Of a stretch of DNA of 64,000 nucleotides, positions 1 through 8,947 are shown one piece after another. The DNA is from Bin80 sp965220935. Its GTDB lineage: Bacteria; Bacteroidota; Rhodothermia; Rhodothermales; Bin80. The notes under the pieces are model-generated. The model did no database searches. It saw nothing but the letters and a program-made list of their open reading frames with translations, and was not told the origin of the DNA. Numbering within the stretch: position 1 is the stretch's first letter; every line of letters begins with the position of its first letter. The position numbers and the translations under genes are program-made. Where the stretch lies: contig OZ244857.1 of the NCBI GenBank assembly GCA_965220935.1, positions 3,472,001 to 3,536,000 on the forward strand, given 5' to 3'.

Positions 1-1176
1 GCGGAGTTCAATTCGGTAGCGCGGAGCAAAACTTTGCTTTGTCACTCTTGCAGTCTCAATATTTTCAATTTTATATACGCAGTGCGCATCATCAGAAATT
101 CTGATTGCATGCAATATGATTTTTCCATCCGTTGCACGACGTAACGAATAAGGTTCAATGCAATGATCCGAATGTTTATAGGTAAGGTCAACACACAGAT
201 GATTGATTGCAGCAAAACGAATGACCTCTAACCAAACTTTGGTATCATGTTTGAAATACAAGTTCATTGATGATTCCCAGAGGGTTATCTCATTTTCTTG
301 GATTTGCGCTATAGGTGACAAAGATCGTATAGACCCCGTCTGTAGCCATGCAAAGAATTTTGGTAATGCAGAAAAATAAGATTCAATAGGTGGAAGTTCC
401 TGAAGTTGATGACTAAGCATATGGTGCCAATGCATTTCAAATTCTTCCTCGCGCCTCTGTAAATCACTGAGCACTGGAACAAACACATCGCGATGTGCGC
501 ATTTTTTGAGAAGTATTTCATTAACAATGGTATGATTGGGCCGAGCCTCGTCATTACGGAAGATGTTAATGATATCGTATAAGTCTCTTGGCCTTACACG
601 CTGTCCCATGGCACAAACTTTCTCGGCGACAGCCTCTTCCATAGCATAGCATTGTGCGACGGACCCTTTTGGCAGATCATCGCTATAGTCGTGATATATA
701 GGTCTTTCCGTTGATGGAAGCACTAAAATCTCATCAAATGTTAGGTCAACCTTAAGCCTTGGAAGAGAGCGATATCCATATTGTGGGCTCACTGGACCCC
801 GATAACCAAGTTTCCCCTGACAAGATTTTGAGCCGCGGGGATTCGTAAATATTTCAAAACTGAGAAGTCTTGGTGGAATTTCTATTCCAAACTCATCATG
901 GAGCCAATCACATATTTCAGTGAATGTCTTAGTGAGAAAATCACGGCTGAGATGAGAGGGTTTCACGACTGTAAAATCAAGGTCTTCTGAAAACCTATAG
1001 GTATCAAAGTAGCATTTCTTAAAACATGTTCCTCCTTTGAAAATCCAATGATCTTTCAGGATAGGATGATGATATATTCCAGCTAATACCCAGCCGAGTA
1101 TGTAATCTTTTTCAATAATGTGGGGATGTATGCGCCGTACATTTGAGATATGCAAAATTTCTTTTTTTCCAATCAT
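1..1176 (-). CDS. abiEii: AbiEii/AbiGii-type nucleotidyltransferase toxin with C-terminal WYL-like domain (partial)
   Basis: Toxin half of a type IV toxin-antitoxin pair. The frame opens at ATG 1176 and stays open for 392 codons to the window edge, so the C-terminus is missing. Residues about 40-75 carry the family signature (FKGGTCFKKCYFDT followed by FSEDLDFT), the nucleotidyltransferase core that in characterised AbiEii proteins transfers nucleotides to RNA targets. The last ~90 visible residues (AINHLCVDLTY, HCIEPYSLRR, YKIENIETARV, FAPRYRIEL) look like a WYL-type ligand-sensing fold, so the protein is longer than the minimal toxin. The start overlaps the antitoxin stop in an ATGA, which indicates translational coupling. 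The toxin call is strong; the WYL assignment is by eye and moderate. Confidence 0.85.
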   Translation of the reverse strand, partial: MIGKKEILHISNVRRIHPHIIEKDYILGWVLAGIYHHPILKDHWIFKGGTCFKKCYFDTYRFSEDLDFTVVKPSHLSRDFLTKTFTEICDWLHDEFGIEIPPRLLSFEIFTNPRGSKSCQGKLGYRGPVSPQYGYRSLPRLKVDLTFDEILVLPSTERPIYHDYSDDLPKGSVAQCYAMEEAVAEKVCAMGQRVRPRDLYDIINIFRNDEARPNHTIVNEILLKKCAHRDVFVPVLSDLQRREEEFEMHWHHMLSHQLQELPPIESYFSALPKFFAWLQTGSIRSLSPIAQIQENEITLWESSMNLYFKHDTKVWLEVIRFAAINHLCVDLTYKHSDHCIEPYSLRRATDGKIILHAIRISDDAHCVYKIENIETARVTKQSFAPRYRIELR

Positions 1177-1976
1177 TTATTCTTCAGAATCCAACTCTCA
1201 GGAACCCAAAGACGCCATTTTGACACTAAGCGAGGGTTTGGCACTCCTGGTTGAAATTTTGCATTGCCTTTAGTCATTCGCTCGGTGCAAGCATCCATGA
1301 GGTACGTACAATTTGACTTACGCTCGGCCAAAAAACCTAAACGTTTGAATACGGCACCATTTCCAAGCCTAGATGCATAGGAGATCAGCTGCTCATCATC
1401 TCTACATTCGTGACGTAGATATTCTGAAAAGCAGTCTTCCACATGCTGCACTCCGCCTCCCAATTCAGGGTCATCTAAGATATCAAGCATTGTTCTATTA
1501 ACATTTGAGACAGCAATTCTAATCGTTTCACTCCATACATGCTTTAGGCCGAAAATTTTCTCTGGACTAATGTGTTTTAATGTAAACCGTAGGCCAAGAC
1601 GCTTCTGATATTTCTCTTTTACCGGTTGCCCAGTCATCACCACTAAGTCAAGAAACATTTGCTCTGTAAGCCCCCAGTACTCGGTGGCGGTCCTACCAGC
1701 CACATAGGCAGGATCAAATAATTCAGGCACGAGGATCCATGGATTCGTTAATACCTGTTCAAATTCCATGTATTCAATTGGTATGTGCACATAGACTCCT
1801 GATCCTGCACGCCGTAACCAGCCCTGATTGTGCCATCTTGAGAGTAGTTTTGAAGCGGTAGGGCGATCTACATTAAGAGATTTTTCTACATCGTCCGCCC
1901 GAATCACTCGTCCTGAAGATTGGATCACAGTTGCAAGTCGACGACGCCCCTTTGGTATTTTGACATGTGTACTCAT
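1173..1976 (-). CDS. abiEi: AbiEi-type antitoxin / transcriptional autoregulator
   Basis: 267-residue antitoxin of the AbiE system, expected to repress its own promoter and neutralise the downstream nucleotidyltransferase. The N-terminal ~60 residues form a winged helix (VIRADDVEKSLNVDRPTASKL, then WLRRAGSGVYV), and the rest matches the AbiEi C-terminal region (IPIEYMEFEQ, ATEYWGLTEQ, TMLDILDDPELGGG). It lies directly upstream of abiEii with a 4-base ATGA overlap, the usual antitoxin-first order. The start is ATG at 1976; the 440 bp upstream to the divergent merR gene should hold the promoter. Confidence 0.85.
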   Translation of the reverse strand: MSTHVKIPKGRRRLATVIQSSGRVIRADDVEKSLNVDRPTASKLLSRWHNQGWLRRAGSGVYVHIPIEYMEFEQVLTNPWILVPELFDPAYVAGRTATEYWGLTEQMFLDLVVMTGQPVKEKYQKRLGLRFTLKHISPEKIFGLKHVWSETIRIAVSNVNRTMLDILDDPELGGGVQHVEDCFSEYLRHECRDDEQLISYASRLGNGAVFKRLGFLAERKSNCTYLMDACTERMTKGNAKFQPGVPNPRLVSKWRLWVPESWILKNK

Positions 1977-2416
1977 ATACTATATAATGTCACTAAATTG
2001 GCATAAATGAGAACTCTATTGTACTTCGTGAATCTGAAATTGTTTGTTTTGGGATAAAAAACTGTTGTTTTCTTGACGAGGTGTGAGAAGATGCGAATCT
2101 GATTGTTCTAGCATTGATCAATGTTAGTATGATTGCAGGTCTGTTCAGCGACAACTATAATTGTCAATAGACACTAGTTTTCACATGTAGCCTGGATAAC
2201 TCATGAAGTGAGATCTTTTCCTGTCTTGCATAATAGTGTAACTGCCCGAACTAGCGTCAAATCAGCCTCCCATTCCCTTAAACAGAGTCACTTCATAGGA
2301 CTGATAGGAAACCCCTCATCATCATTTTAGATCTCTTTAAAAGAGGCAAGACTTCCAAATAATAAAATAATTTTCTCAAAATGAAACCTTTTGACAATAA
2401 ATGTGTCTAAAGAAAT
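1977..2416. promoter_or_regulatory. Divergent intergenic region between abiEi and merR
   Basis: No gene is visible in these 440 bases. They separate the divergent abiEi and merR starts and must carry both promoters. The only ordered element found by eye is a near-perfect palindrome CTCTTTAAAAGAG at about 2334-2346, about 70 bases upstream of the merR start, which could be an operator. A promoter could not be assigned with confidence. Confidence 0.3.
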
Positions 2417-2764
2417 ATGACCATACAAGAATTGACAAAAATGACTGGATATACCGCTCGGCAGGTGCGCTATCTCATTGCGGAAGGCTTTGTGCCTTCC
2501 CCAGACGGAGGAAGGGCCAACGCGGAGTATGGGAAGGTTCATATGGTAGCGATTAAACGATATCAATTGCTGAGAAAAGCGGGTTTTTCACCCGCTTCAA
2601 TACGATTGTTGTTGGAGAGTCAAACAGGTGTTCCGTTTCAGATCATTCCAGGTGTCTCTCTTATCGTTGATCCACATCTAATTGCCGAACGGCTTCCTTC
2701 CGATGACATAGTTAAGCAAATCAAATCAGTGCTTGACCACATTTTTTCCGAACAAAATAACTAA
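2417..2764 (+). CDS. MerR-family HTH regulator
   Basis: 115-residue regulator with an N-terminal MerR winged helix (MTIQELTKMTGYTARQVRYL, then a wing with GGRANAEYG and the helix IKRYQLLRKAGFSPASIRLL). The C-terminal part after residue ~75 is short and has no cysteine cluster, so metal sensing of the MerR/CueR type is not indicated. Its stop lies 7 bases before the first ATG of the VIT-VWA reading frame, so the two were probably co-transcribed. The ligand is unknown. Confidence 0.8.
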   Translation: MTIQELTKMTGYTARQVRYLIAEGFVPSPDGGRANAEYGKVHMVAIKRYQLLRKAGFSPASIRLLLESQTGVPFQIIPGVSLIVDPHLIAERLPSDDIVKQIKSVLDHIFSEQNN

Positions 2765-2771
2765 CATTCAA

Positions 2772-4925
2772 ATGACTCAACATACAAATCTCTCTGACTC
2801 TTCAACAGTTGACCTGATAGGGTTATCGCATTTTCCAGAGCGCCGGCGGCCTGATGACCCATTTGTAGACTTGGTACATCTCATGCGGCCATTGGCGAAG
2901 CGCCAATGGTAAAATTGGATTTCCATGTAACCATTCAGGGTGGCCTTGCACTCGTACAGTCCAATAGAACATACATCAATAAATCTGACGATCCCATTGA
3001 AGCCGTGATGAGTCTGCCGGTCTCTGTTCATGCAGCATTCTTCGGATTAAGCGCCGAGATCAATGGAAAGAAGTACGATGCTGTGGCAAAATTGAAGCAC
3101 GCTGCACTTGAGACCTACGAAGAGGCCAACAATGAAGGAAAAACTGCCGTTCTGCATGAAGAGCTGCTTCGAGGGATCCATTCTCTATCTGTTGCTAATC
3201 TTGGCGCAGGTCAAACCGTCATCATCGCTACGCGCTATGTAGAGCTACTTCGTTTTCATGATGGTGCGGCATATCTACGAATTCCTCTCTCAGTAGGAGA
3301 TGTTAAGGTTTATCTCCATTGGAGGATGTAGATACTCTGGCTGGCCATGGCCCGATTCCCAGTGCTATGCTTCACCTGCAGCACGAAGGCGGGCGTATAG
3401 AATTACGAGGTGGTAGTTTGCGTCAAGCGGACGAATGTATGCATTATTCTGCAAGCATTTCTGGCAATGCTCCAATTGAACTGAAGGTCAACCATGCGGA
3501 CTCATCAAAACTGATCGGTGCATGCGCAGATGGGCGCTCTGTGACCGTGAATATCTCTCCCCATGATAAACAGCAGGAACCCCTGAATGCTGCTGTGCTT
3601 GTAGATAGATCTGGCTCCATGGGCGCTGATTGCGCCCAATACAGCGAAAATCCAGAATCTCAACATGAAGCGGTAGTTCGTGGACTACATGAATTTTTAC
3701 CATCTGTCATTGACGGAGATCACCTCTCTTTATGGGAGTTTGATACTGAGTGTGACCGCGTAGGTCATACCAAAAAACCCAGTGAATTTAGCAATTTGCT
3801 TGGCAGGTTGGGAGGCCCCAGAGGAGGGACTTCAATCGGAAGCGCTCTAAGGAAGGTCATGGCCACTGAAGAAGGTAACGATGTCTTACTGATCACCGAC
3901 GGACAAAGCTATGACTTGAATGTTCACGAGCTTGCCAAAGCTGGGCATCGAATATTTGTGGTTCTGGTTGGAAAAGGAAGTCTGGAAGCGCTAGTTGGAC
4001 ATTTGGCTGTCCTCAGTGGAGGAGATATTCATTTTAGCTTTGGAGAAGATGTAGGGCAGGCAATTACGCTTGCATACAGGGGATGCGTCAAAAACGTATT
4101 AAAGATGAGCGTTGCGAGTTAGATGAGTCGGGATGGCCACAATATGTCAAGACGGCTCGCAATAATGCAACCATTGAAGTTTCATGGTCTCAGGTCAGTG
4201 AGACTCACGAAGCTGTTGACGAATTCTCTGAAGCTGTTGCTGCCTATGCAGCCAGTTTAGCATGTTCTGGGGCAGAGGAGGAATGGGCAGGCGAAATCGC
4301 GGTTCAGGCGGGGCTCATCACACATCTCACCAGCCTTGTACTTGTGGCTGAGGATGGCCCGATTCAGCAAGATCTGCCAAAAACTATCAAGCAAGCGCTA
4401 CCTTCCCTACAAGACATGAGAATTTATGCCAGTGCTCCTTTACTATCAGATTCAAGGATGGGGATATGCGATTTGCCAATCAGAGACGTTGAAGCATTTG
4501 ATGATCACAAAGTTTATGCACCCCTGTCAGATGTGGATGACAGCGATCGTGCTTTTCACGAAGAAACTATTATTGACTGGGATGCCATCAAAAGAATAGG
4601 GGCACAGATAGACTGGCAGACTGCTGGTTTCCAACTAGCGAAGGGGTATCTGGAGGGAATTCCGAACACGGTGGTCAGCGAAATCAGGGACATGGAAGAT
4701 GAGGTGGCAGATTTTGCCGATCAATTCGGTATAGCTAAACTTCTTTTTGTGATTGCTCTGGCAGCCTATACGGCTCAAGACTCCTCAAAGTGGGCAGCTC
4801 GGGTCTATCGCTGGATCATCAAAGATTTTGAACCAGAGAAATTTGCCCGACTTGCTAATGATATACGCCTTGCTCGGAAGGACACCTCAATAGGGAGGAT
4901 TAGCATGAAAAAAGAGCAACAGTAG
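2772..4925 (+). pseudogene. VIT and VWA domain protein, broken by three frameshifts
   Basis: The frames join into one protein of about 715 residues. The pieces are an N-terminus from ATG 2772 (ending DPFVDLVHLMRPLAKR), a VIT domain at 2906-3331 (GGLALVQSNRTYIN, KTAVLHEELLRGIHSLSV), a VWA domain at 3319-4122 with an intact MIDAS DRSGSM near 3604, and a C-terminal helical region at 4083-4925 (AGLITHLTSLVLV). The breaks are near 2903, 3305 and 4085. At 3305 the conserved GDVYG-SPL motif of the family has both lost a base and changed the Tyr codon, which looks like real decay and not a single read error. VIT-VWA proteins are thought to mediate protein contacts; the role here is unknown. The MerR gene just upstream was probably its regulator. 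Confidence 0.75.
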
Positions 4926-4967
4926 ACTTCGACCTAATCATTATCATTTTGACATCCAATCAATAGA

Positions 4968-5033
4968 GGCCTTATTCTATTTTATGAAATAAGGAATGGC
5001 CTTATTCTATTTTAACGCGTAAAATGGAATAAG
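4968..5033. promoter_or_regulatory. Repeated 17-base motif and hairpin upstream of fic
   Basis: GGCCTTATTCTATTTTA occurs at 4968-4984 and again at 4998-5014, exactly 30 bases apart. An inverted copy (TAAAATGGAATAAG) lies at 5020-5033, giving a 14-bp stem with a 5-base loop and one G-U pair at 5001-5033. The element sits 37 bases before the fic ATG. Three half-sites spaced on one DNA face look like an operator array, possibly for the winged helix at the C-terminus of the Fic protein itself (inference). Confidence 0.5.
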
Positions 5034-5069
5034 AACACGACACAGTGACCAAAAAGTGAATTCTCACTC

Positions 5070-5278
5070 ATGAACCGTGCGAATATTGGGGATTATGTTG
5101 CAACCAACATCAATGGGTATGAGGTGCAGGCCTTTGTCCCTAGCAAACTTCCACCAGATCCTTCAATCAATATTAGTGGATCACTTCCTCAGCTCCAAGA
5201 ACAGGCACTATTATCGTTAGGTGGGCTCAACACAGTGCTCACTCTACTGCCAGACCAGGCGCTGTTTTTGTACTCATA
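5070..5278 (+). pseudogene. fic: Fic-family protein, N-terminal fragment (IS-interrupted)
   Basis: First 67 codons plus the target duplication of a Fic adenylyltransferase gene. The fragment has the usual Fic N-terminal region (FVPSKLPPDPSI, LPDQALFLYS) and runs into the IS256-family element at 5279. The codon phase at 5271 continues exactly into the phase at 7876 on the far side of the element. The uninterrupted protein would have been about 387 residues. Confidence 0.85.
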
Positions 5279-5293
5279 GGGGTTGTCCGAAAA

Positions 5294-6667
5294 TTAGTTG
5301 ATGTTCGGAATTCTTATCCGATTAGAGATAGACTTCATTTCCTCTTTATGTACAGATTCTGTTGAATCCATAGGGGGTATCTTGTGTTCATTTTGCCTCG
5401 GGTTGGGTGCTTTCTCCATGGATGGCACCCGCTCCAGAAGTGCTTTCTGCAGCGTTGGCAGATGACTGGATCCAGCAATGGGGTTGAAGTTCTGCTCGCT
5501 CTTGATGATGGACATGGCAATCCATCGGTGATACTGACTTGAGTTCACCCAGCGTTTGATCCGCTTGAGGTTCGCTTCAAGCTCGCTATTGATGCTCTCA
5601 ATGATATTGGTCGTCTGGAAACTCCTTCCCAATTCGTCCACCACTCCGAGTTTTTGGAGTGTCAGGGTTTCTTCTAAGCCTTCCCGCAAGCTCTTGGCGG
5701 CCATGCCTTCTCCTTCTTTGTCCAGCGTATCACAGAGGGTGTCCAACTTCTGCTTGGCTTCGTCATACTCTGTGGTCTTATACGCATCATTGAGTTTCGA
5801 TTTGATACGTTGTTTTGACGCTTGCCTCACTTTCCCGAGCACATTCTCCCGTTTGTGCCAGGTGCAACGTTGCACCTGAGCATACTCCCCAAAGACATCC
5901 TCGACCGCTTTACGAAGTCCTTTGGCTCCATCAATGCAGACCAGCAGTCCCTTCTCATAACGCAAGCCGCGTTCAATCAGATTCAACAATAACCCCTCAA
6001 CGGCCTCAGCATTCTCCGTCGTCGCCTCTACGAATCCCAGAACGCGCTTCTGTCCCTCTTCGGTAATACCCACACAGTGCAAGATTTGGCGTTCACGCAT
6101 ATATTTGCCGTCAATCATGAGGACCACATACGTTTCGGATCCGATCTGGCGCCGTTCAAACGCTTCCAACTCTCGCGTACTTTGCTCAATGAATGCCTCA
6201 CTGACCGAGGATTTGAAGGGAGCAATGCCATTGATGAAGGCACGGACCACTTTGCGATAATTACGCTGCGTGAGTCCATAGAAGACCTGATTGGTCAAAT
6301 GCTCTTGTTGCTTCGGTGGCAGTTTACGCAACTTCTGATAGCGTTGGAGAGGAACCTCTTTCTTGGTCACCCTATCGCGGACACGGGGGACTCGGATCGG
6401 CAGTCGCTCCCCTTGAATCTTGATGGAGCCTGGATTGGATCCCCACCGTTGATAGCGCCCCTCATGGACATCGTCATGCTTCGCGTACGCTCCACATAAA
6501 TGCTCCACTTCATTGTCAATTAACAGCAGGGCAAGGATCTCCTGCGCCATTGTGACATAATCATCCACTAACTTCCCTGCGCTGACATCATCTTGAAGCT
6601 CTTCTTCAAAGAGCTCCATAAAGCCATTGTCTCGTTCGGGGAGACCTTGTCGATAGGTTGTTTTCAT
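5294..6667 (-). CDS. IS256-family (mutator type) transposase
   Basis: 457-residue transposase with an intact DDE triad as far as can be read: Asp186 in VVLMIDGKYM, Asp246 in LLVCIDGAKG and Glu357 in TTNIIESINSEL. The family zinc-like C/H motif CTWHKREN is at ~268-275. It lies within a few bases of the left TIR, is full length and is uninterrupted, so it is probably active. It is the second gene of the element, 94 bases after the paralogous gene. Confidence 0.93.
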   Translation of the reverse strand: MKTTYRQGLPERDNGFMELFEEELQDDVSAGKLVDDYVTMAQEILALLLIDNEVEHLCGAYAKHDDVHEGRYQRWGSNPGSIKIQGERLPIRVPRVRDRVTKKEVPLQRYQKLRKLPPKQQEHLTNQVFYGLTQRNYRKVVRAFINGIAPFKSSVSEAFIEQSTRELEAFERRQIGSETYVVLMIDGKYMRERQILHCVGITEEGQKRVLGFVEATTENAEAVEGLLLNLIERGLRYEKGLLVCIDGAKGLRKAVEDVFGEYAQVQRCTWHKRENVLGKVRQASKQRIKSKLNDAYKTTEYDEAKQKLDTLCDTLDKEGEGMAAKSLREGLEETLTLQKLGVVDELGRSFQTTNIIESINSELEANLKRIKRWVNSSQYHRWIAMSIIKSEQNFNPIAGSSHLPTLQKALLERVPSMEKAPNPRQNEHKIPPMDSTESVHKEEMKSISNRIRIPNIN

Positions 6668-6761
6668 TAAATTGGGTAGATTAAAGAGTAAAAAGAGAAA
6701 CAGAAACGACAGAACCTATGGGTTTTTGTCGTTCTTGCTGGCAACGTCTGGAGAGATCCAT

Positions 6762-7787
6762 TCATGTGGAAGGAAACAGAGACGTTTGCATGGAAGAAAG
6801 ATACGAAGCATGAGCGAGTCGATGCATCTTTGATTCGCGTTCCAGCAGCAACAGTGCGAGTTGTGCACGACGCGACTGGGGAGACAGCCAGTGACGGATG
6901 CCTCGCAGTCGCTGATTCACATACTGCACGGTATGGGTAACGCAAGAGGTTGTGCGCAGACTGCGACTCAAGTGCTCATACCGTCCGGTTTGATGCAAGG
7001 TCAGACATAGATCCAGATCCTTGAACAGACGCTGGGCAGCCGAACGATTCCATCGCAGGAGGCGGTCATGAATCCGCAAGAGCGCCTCCCGTGCCTGTTT
7101 GGCATCAGGAATGGAGAAGGCACGGTTGATCTGCCCCCGCATCTGGGTTTGTTGCTCCTCGGTGAGAACACTTACGATCCGTTCACGCTTGTGCAGATGG
7201 CAATGCTGCAGGCGAATGCGCTCACCACCCAGGTCCATTAACACCTGATCCAGCGTGACGGTGACGGGGGTGATACAAAGCAGTCCATCGTCAAGCGACA
7301 GTCCACGATGGAGAAGCGACGCAAACAAATGCGTCACACGGGCGATATTCTGTGCGGAGGCCTGCTCAAATCCTAACATACGCCGATCGCCTTCCAAAGT
7401 AGAGCCCATACACAGCAAGAAGGGTGCACCCCAGACGCGTAGCACATCCATCCACAACACGGCATAGGTCTCTTCGTCAAGACGGCGGTGATCAAAGACT
7501 TCCAGCGCCTCCATGCGAATCTGATGGAGATCGGACTCATCCCCATATTCGGGGAAACTGGGCGACGACAAAGGCGCTGTCGATGTCTCTTCTTCTGGAT
7601 CTGCATGAATGGGTTCTTGAGCAGAATCAGACGTAGTGTCAAGAGCACTGGGCATGCCAAGATCGTGCGTGAGGTGCTGGATCAAGTCACTACAGTGGCG
7701 TAACAGAGACACGCGTAACTGTTGCCCAGAGACCCCAGCTTCTTCCAAGGTCTGCTGTAACTGTCCAAAATCTTCAGGTAATAGCAT
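6762..7787 (-). CDS. Catalytically inactive IS256 transposase paralogue
   Basis: 341-residue protein that aligns with the middle and end of the neighbouring transposase (DEETYAVLWMD, HCHLHKRERI, SLRTTSCVTHTVQYVNQRLR) after an unrelated acidic N-terminus. Only the first catalytic Asp (114) is kept. The second position is Thr173 (GLLCITPV for LVCIDGAK) and the Glu position is Thr284 (SCVTHTV for NIIESIN). It is intact, lies first in the probable two-gene operon and starts near the right TIR. An accessory or inhibitory subunit of the transpososome is the best guess; no function is established. Confidence 0.8.
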   Translation of the reverse strand: MLLPEDFGQLQQTLEEAGVSGQQLRVSLLRHCSDLIQHLTHDLGMPSALDTTSDSAQEPIHADPEEETSTAPLSSPSFPEYGDESDLHQIRMEALEVFDHRRLDEETYAVLWMDVLRVWGAPFLLCMGSTLEGDRRMLGFEQASAQNIARVTHLFASLLHRGLSLDDGLLCITPVTVTLDQVLMDLGGERIRLQHCHLHKRERIVSVLTEEQQTQMRGQINRAFSIPDAKQAREALLRIHDRLLRWNRSAAQRLFKDLDLCLTLHQTGRYEHLSRSLRTTSCVTHTVQYVNQRLRGIRHWLSPQSRRAQLALLLLERESKMHRLAHASYLSSMQTSLFPST

Positions 7788-7875
7788 GAGTTAATGTTGA
7801 TAATATGGAATGGATAAGGATACCAGTAGATGGTTCCCAGAATATTGAACATCAACTAATTTTCGGACAACCCCC

Positions 7876-8838
7876 TACTCATACATTCGAAAAGAGGCTG
7901 TACTTTCTTCTCAGATTGAAGGGACTCAATCCTCTCTGTCAGACCTGCTTCTCTTTGAATCTGACCAAGCACCTGGGGTTCCAATAGATGATGTAACCGA
8001 AGTTTCCAACTATGTCGGTGCAATGGAATACGGACTGAGACGCATTCAAGAGGGAGAACGATTCTCCAATATTCTTATCCAAGACGTTCACCGAATCCTT
8101 CTATCAAGCGGACGAGGTGAGGACAAGAGTCCTGGCCGATTTCGAGACCGTCAAGTTTGGGTCGGTAGTTTGAACCCTATTGAGGCCGAGCTCATGCCTC
8201 CTCCTTGCTCGTATGTTGAGGAGTGTATGGTAGATTTAATTGACTTTATGAACTCCAATGACATAGGTATAACAGCCATTTCAAAAGCAGCGCTTGCCCA
8301 TGTTCAGTTTGAAACAATCCATCCATTCCTTGATGGAAATGGGAGAGTGGGACGACTATTGATTACTCTCGTTTTGTGTCAGGCAGGTGTACTGAATCAG
8401 CCACTGCTTTATCTCAGTCTCTATTTTAAGCGACATAGACAAACGTACTATGATTTACTGACTCATGTCAGGAACACTGGTGATTGGGAAAAATGGCTAG
8501 AATTTTTCTTTCATGGAGTGCTAACGACTGCAACAGAGGCGATCATTACTGCACAAAGACTCACCACTTTGTTCAATGACGATGTCGTGAATATTCAAAC
8601 CAAAACGGGGAGGCGGGCAGGGTCCATACTAAGAGTCCACCAAGCACTGAAAGATCGTCCCATCATCAATTTGAGATATGCGCAATCCAAAAGTGGACTG
8701 ACCTACACAACGGTTTCTAATGCTATGGATGCACTATGCAAATTAGGCATTGCCAAAGAAATTACTGGAAGTCAAAGAAATCGCCATTACGCCTATAAGA
8801 AGTATCTGGATATTCTTAATGAAGGAACAGAAATTTAG
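7876..8838 (+). pseudogene. fic: Fic-family adenylyltransferase, C-terminal fragment
   Basis: Continuation of the Fic gene after the IS. It holds the inhibitory-helix motif SSQIEG within the first 20 codons, the catalytic loop HPFLDGNGRVGR near 8320-8355 and a C-terminal winged helix (SGLTYTTVSNAMDALCKLGI). The first in-frame ATG after the insertion is at 8023. A product from there (271 residues) would keep the Fic motif and DNA-binding domain but lose the auto-inhibitory SxxxEG. Fic enzymes AMPylate proteins on Tyr/Ser/Thr. Whether the fragment is expressed is unknown; excision of the IS would restore the full frame. Confidence 0.85.
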
Positions 8839-8947
8839 TTGTGCTATCCATGGACTGGAATCTTGATGCGTCACTTAACACCAAATTATTGACATAAGAT
8901 GATTGGGCTTTGTGATGCCCTTAGATTTTGAGTAATCGCGAAGGTTC

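Larger units (their letters stand above)
5279..7875 (-). mobile_element. IS256-family insertion sequence with two genes
   Basis: The 2597 bp element is bounded by 28-base terminal inverted repeats beginning GGGGTTGTCCGAAAATTAGT at 5279; the right end at 7847-7875 is the complement with one extra C. It is flanked by an exact 8-bp duplication TACTCATA (5271-5278 and 7876-7883), typical of the IS256 family. Both internal genes read on the minus strand. Perfect TIRs and duplication indicate a recent insertion. Confidence 0.93.

Noticed and set aside
2906..4925. Three separate overlapping genes (VIT, VWA, C-terminal)
   Set aside because: Motifs run in the order of a single VIT-VWA protein, so a frameshifted gene is the simpler reading.
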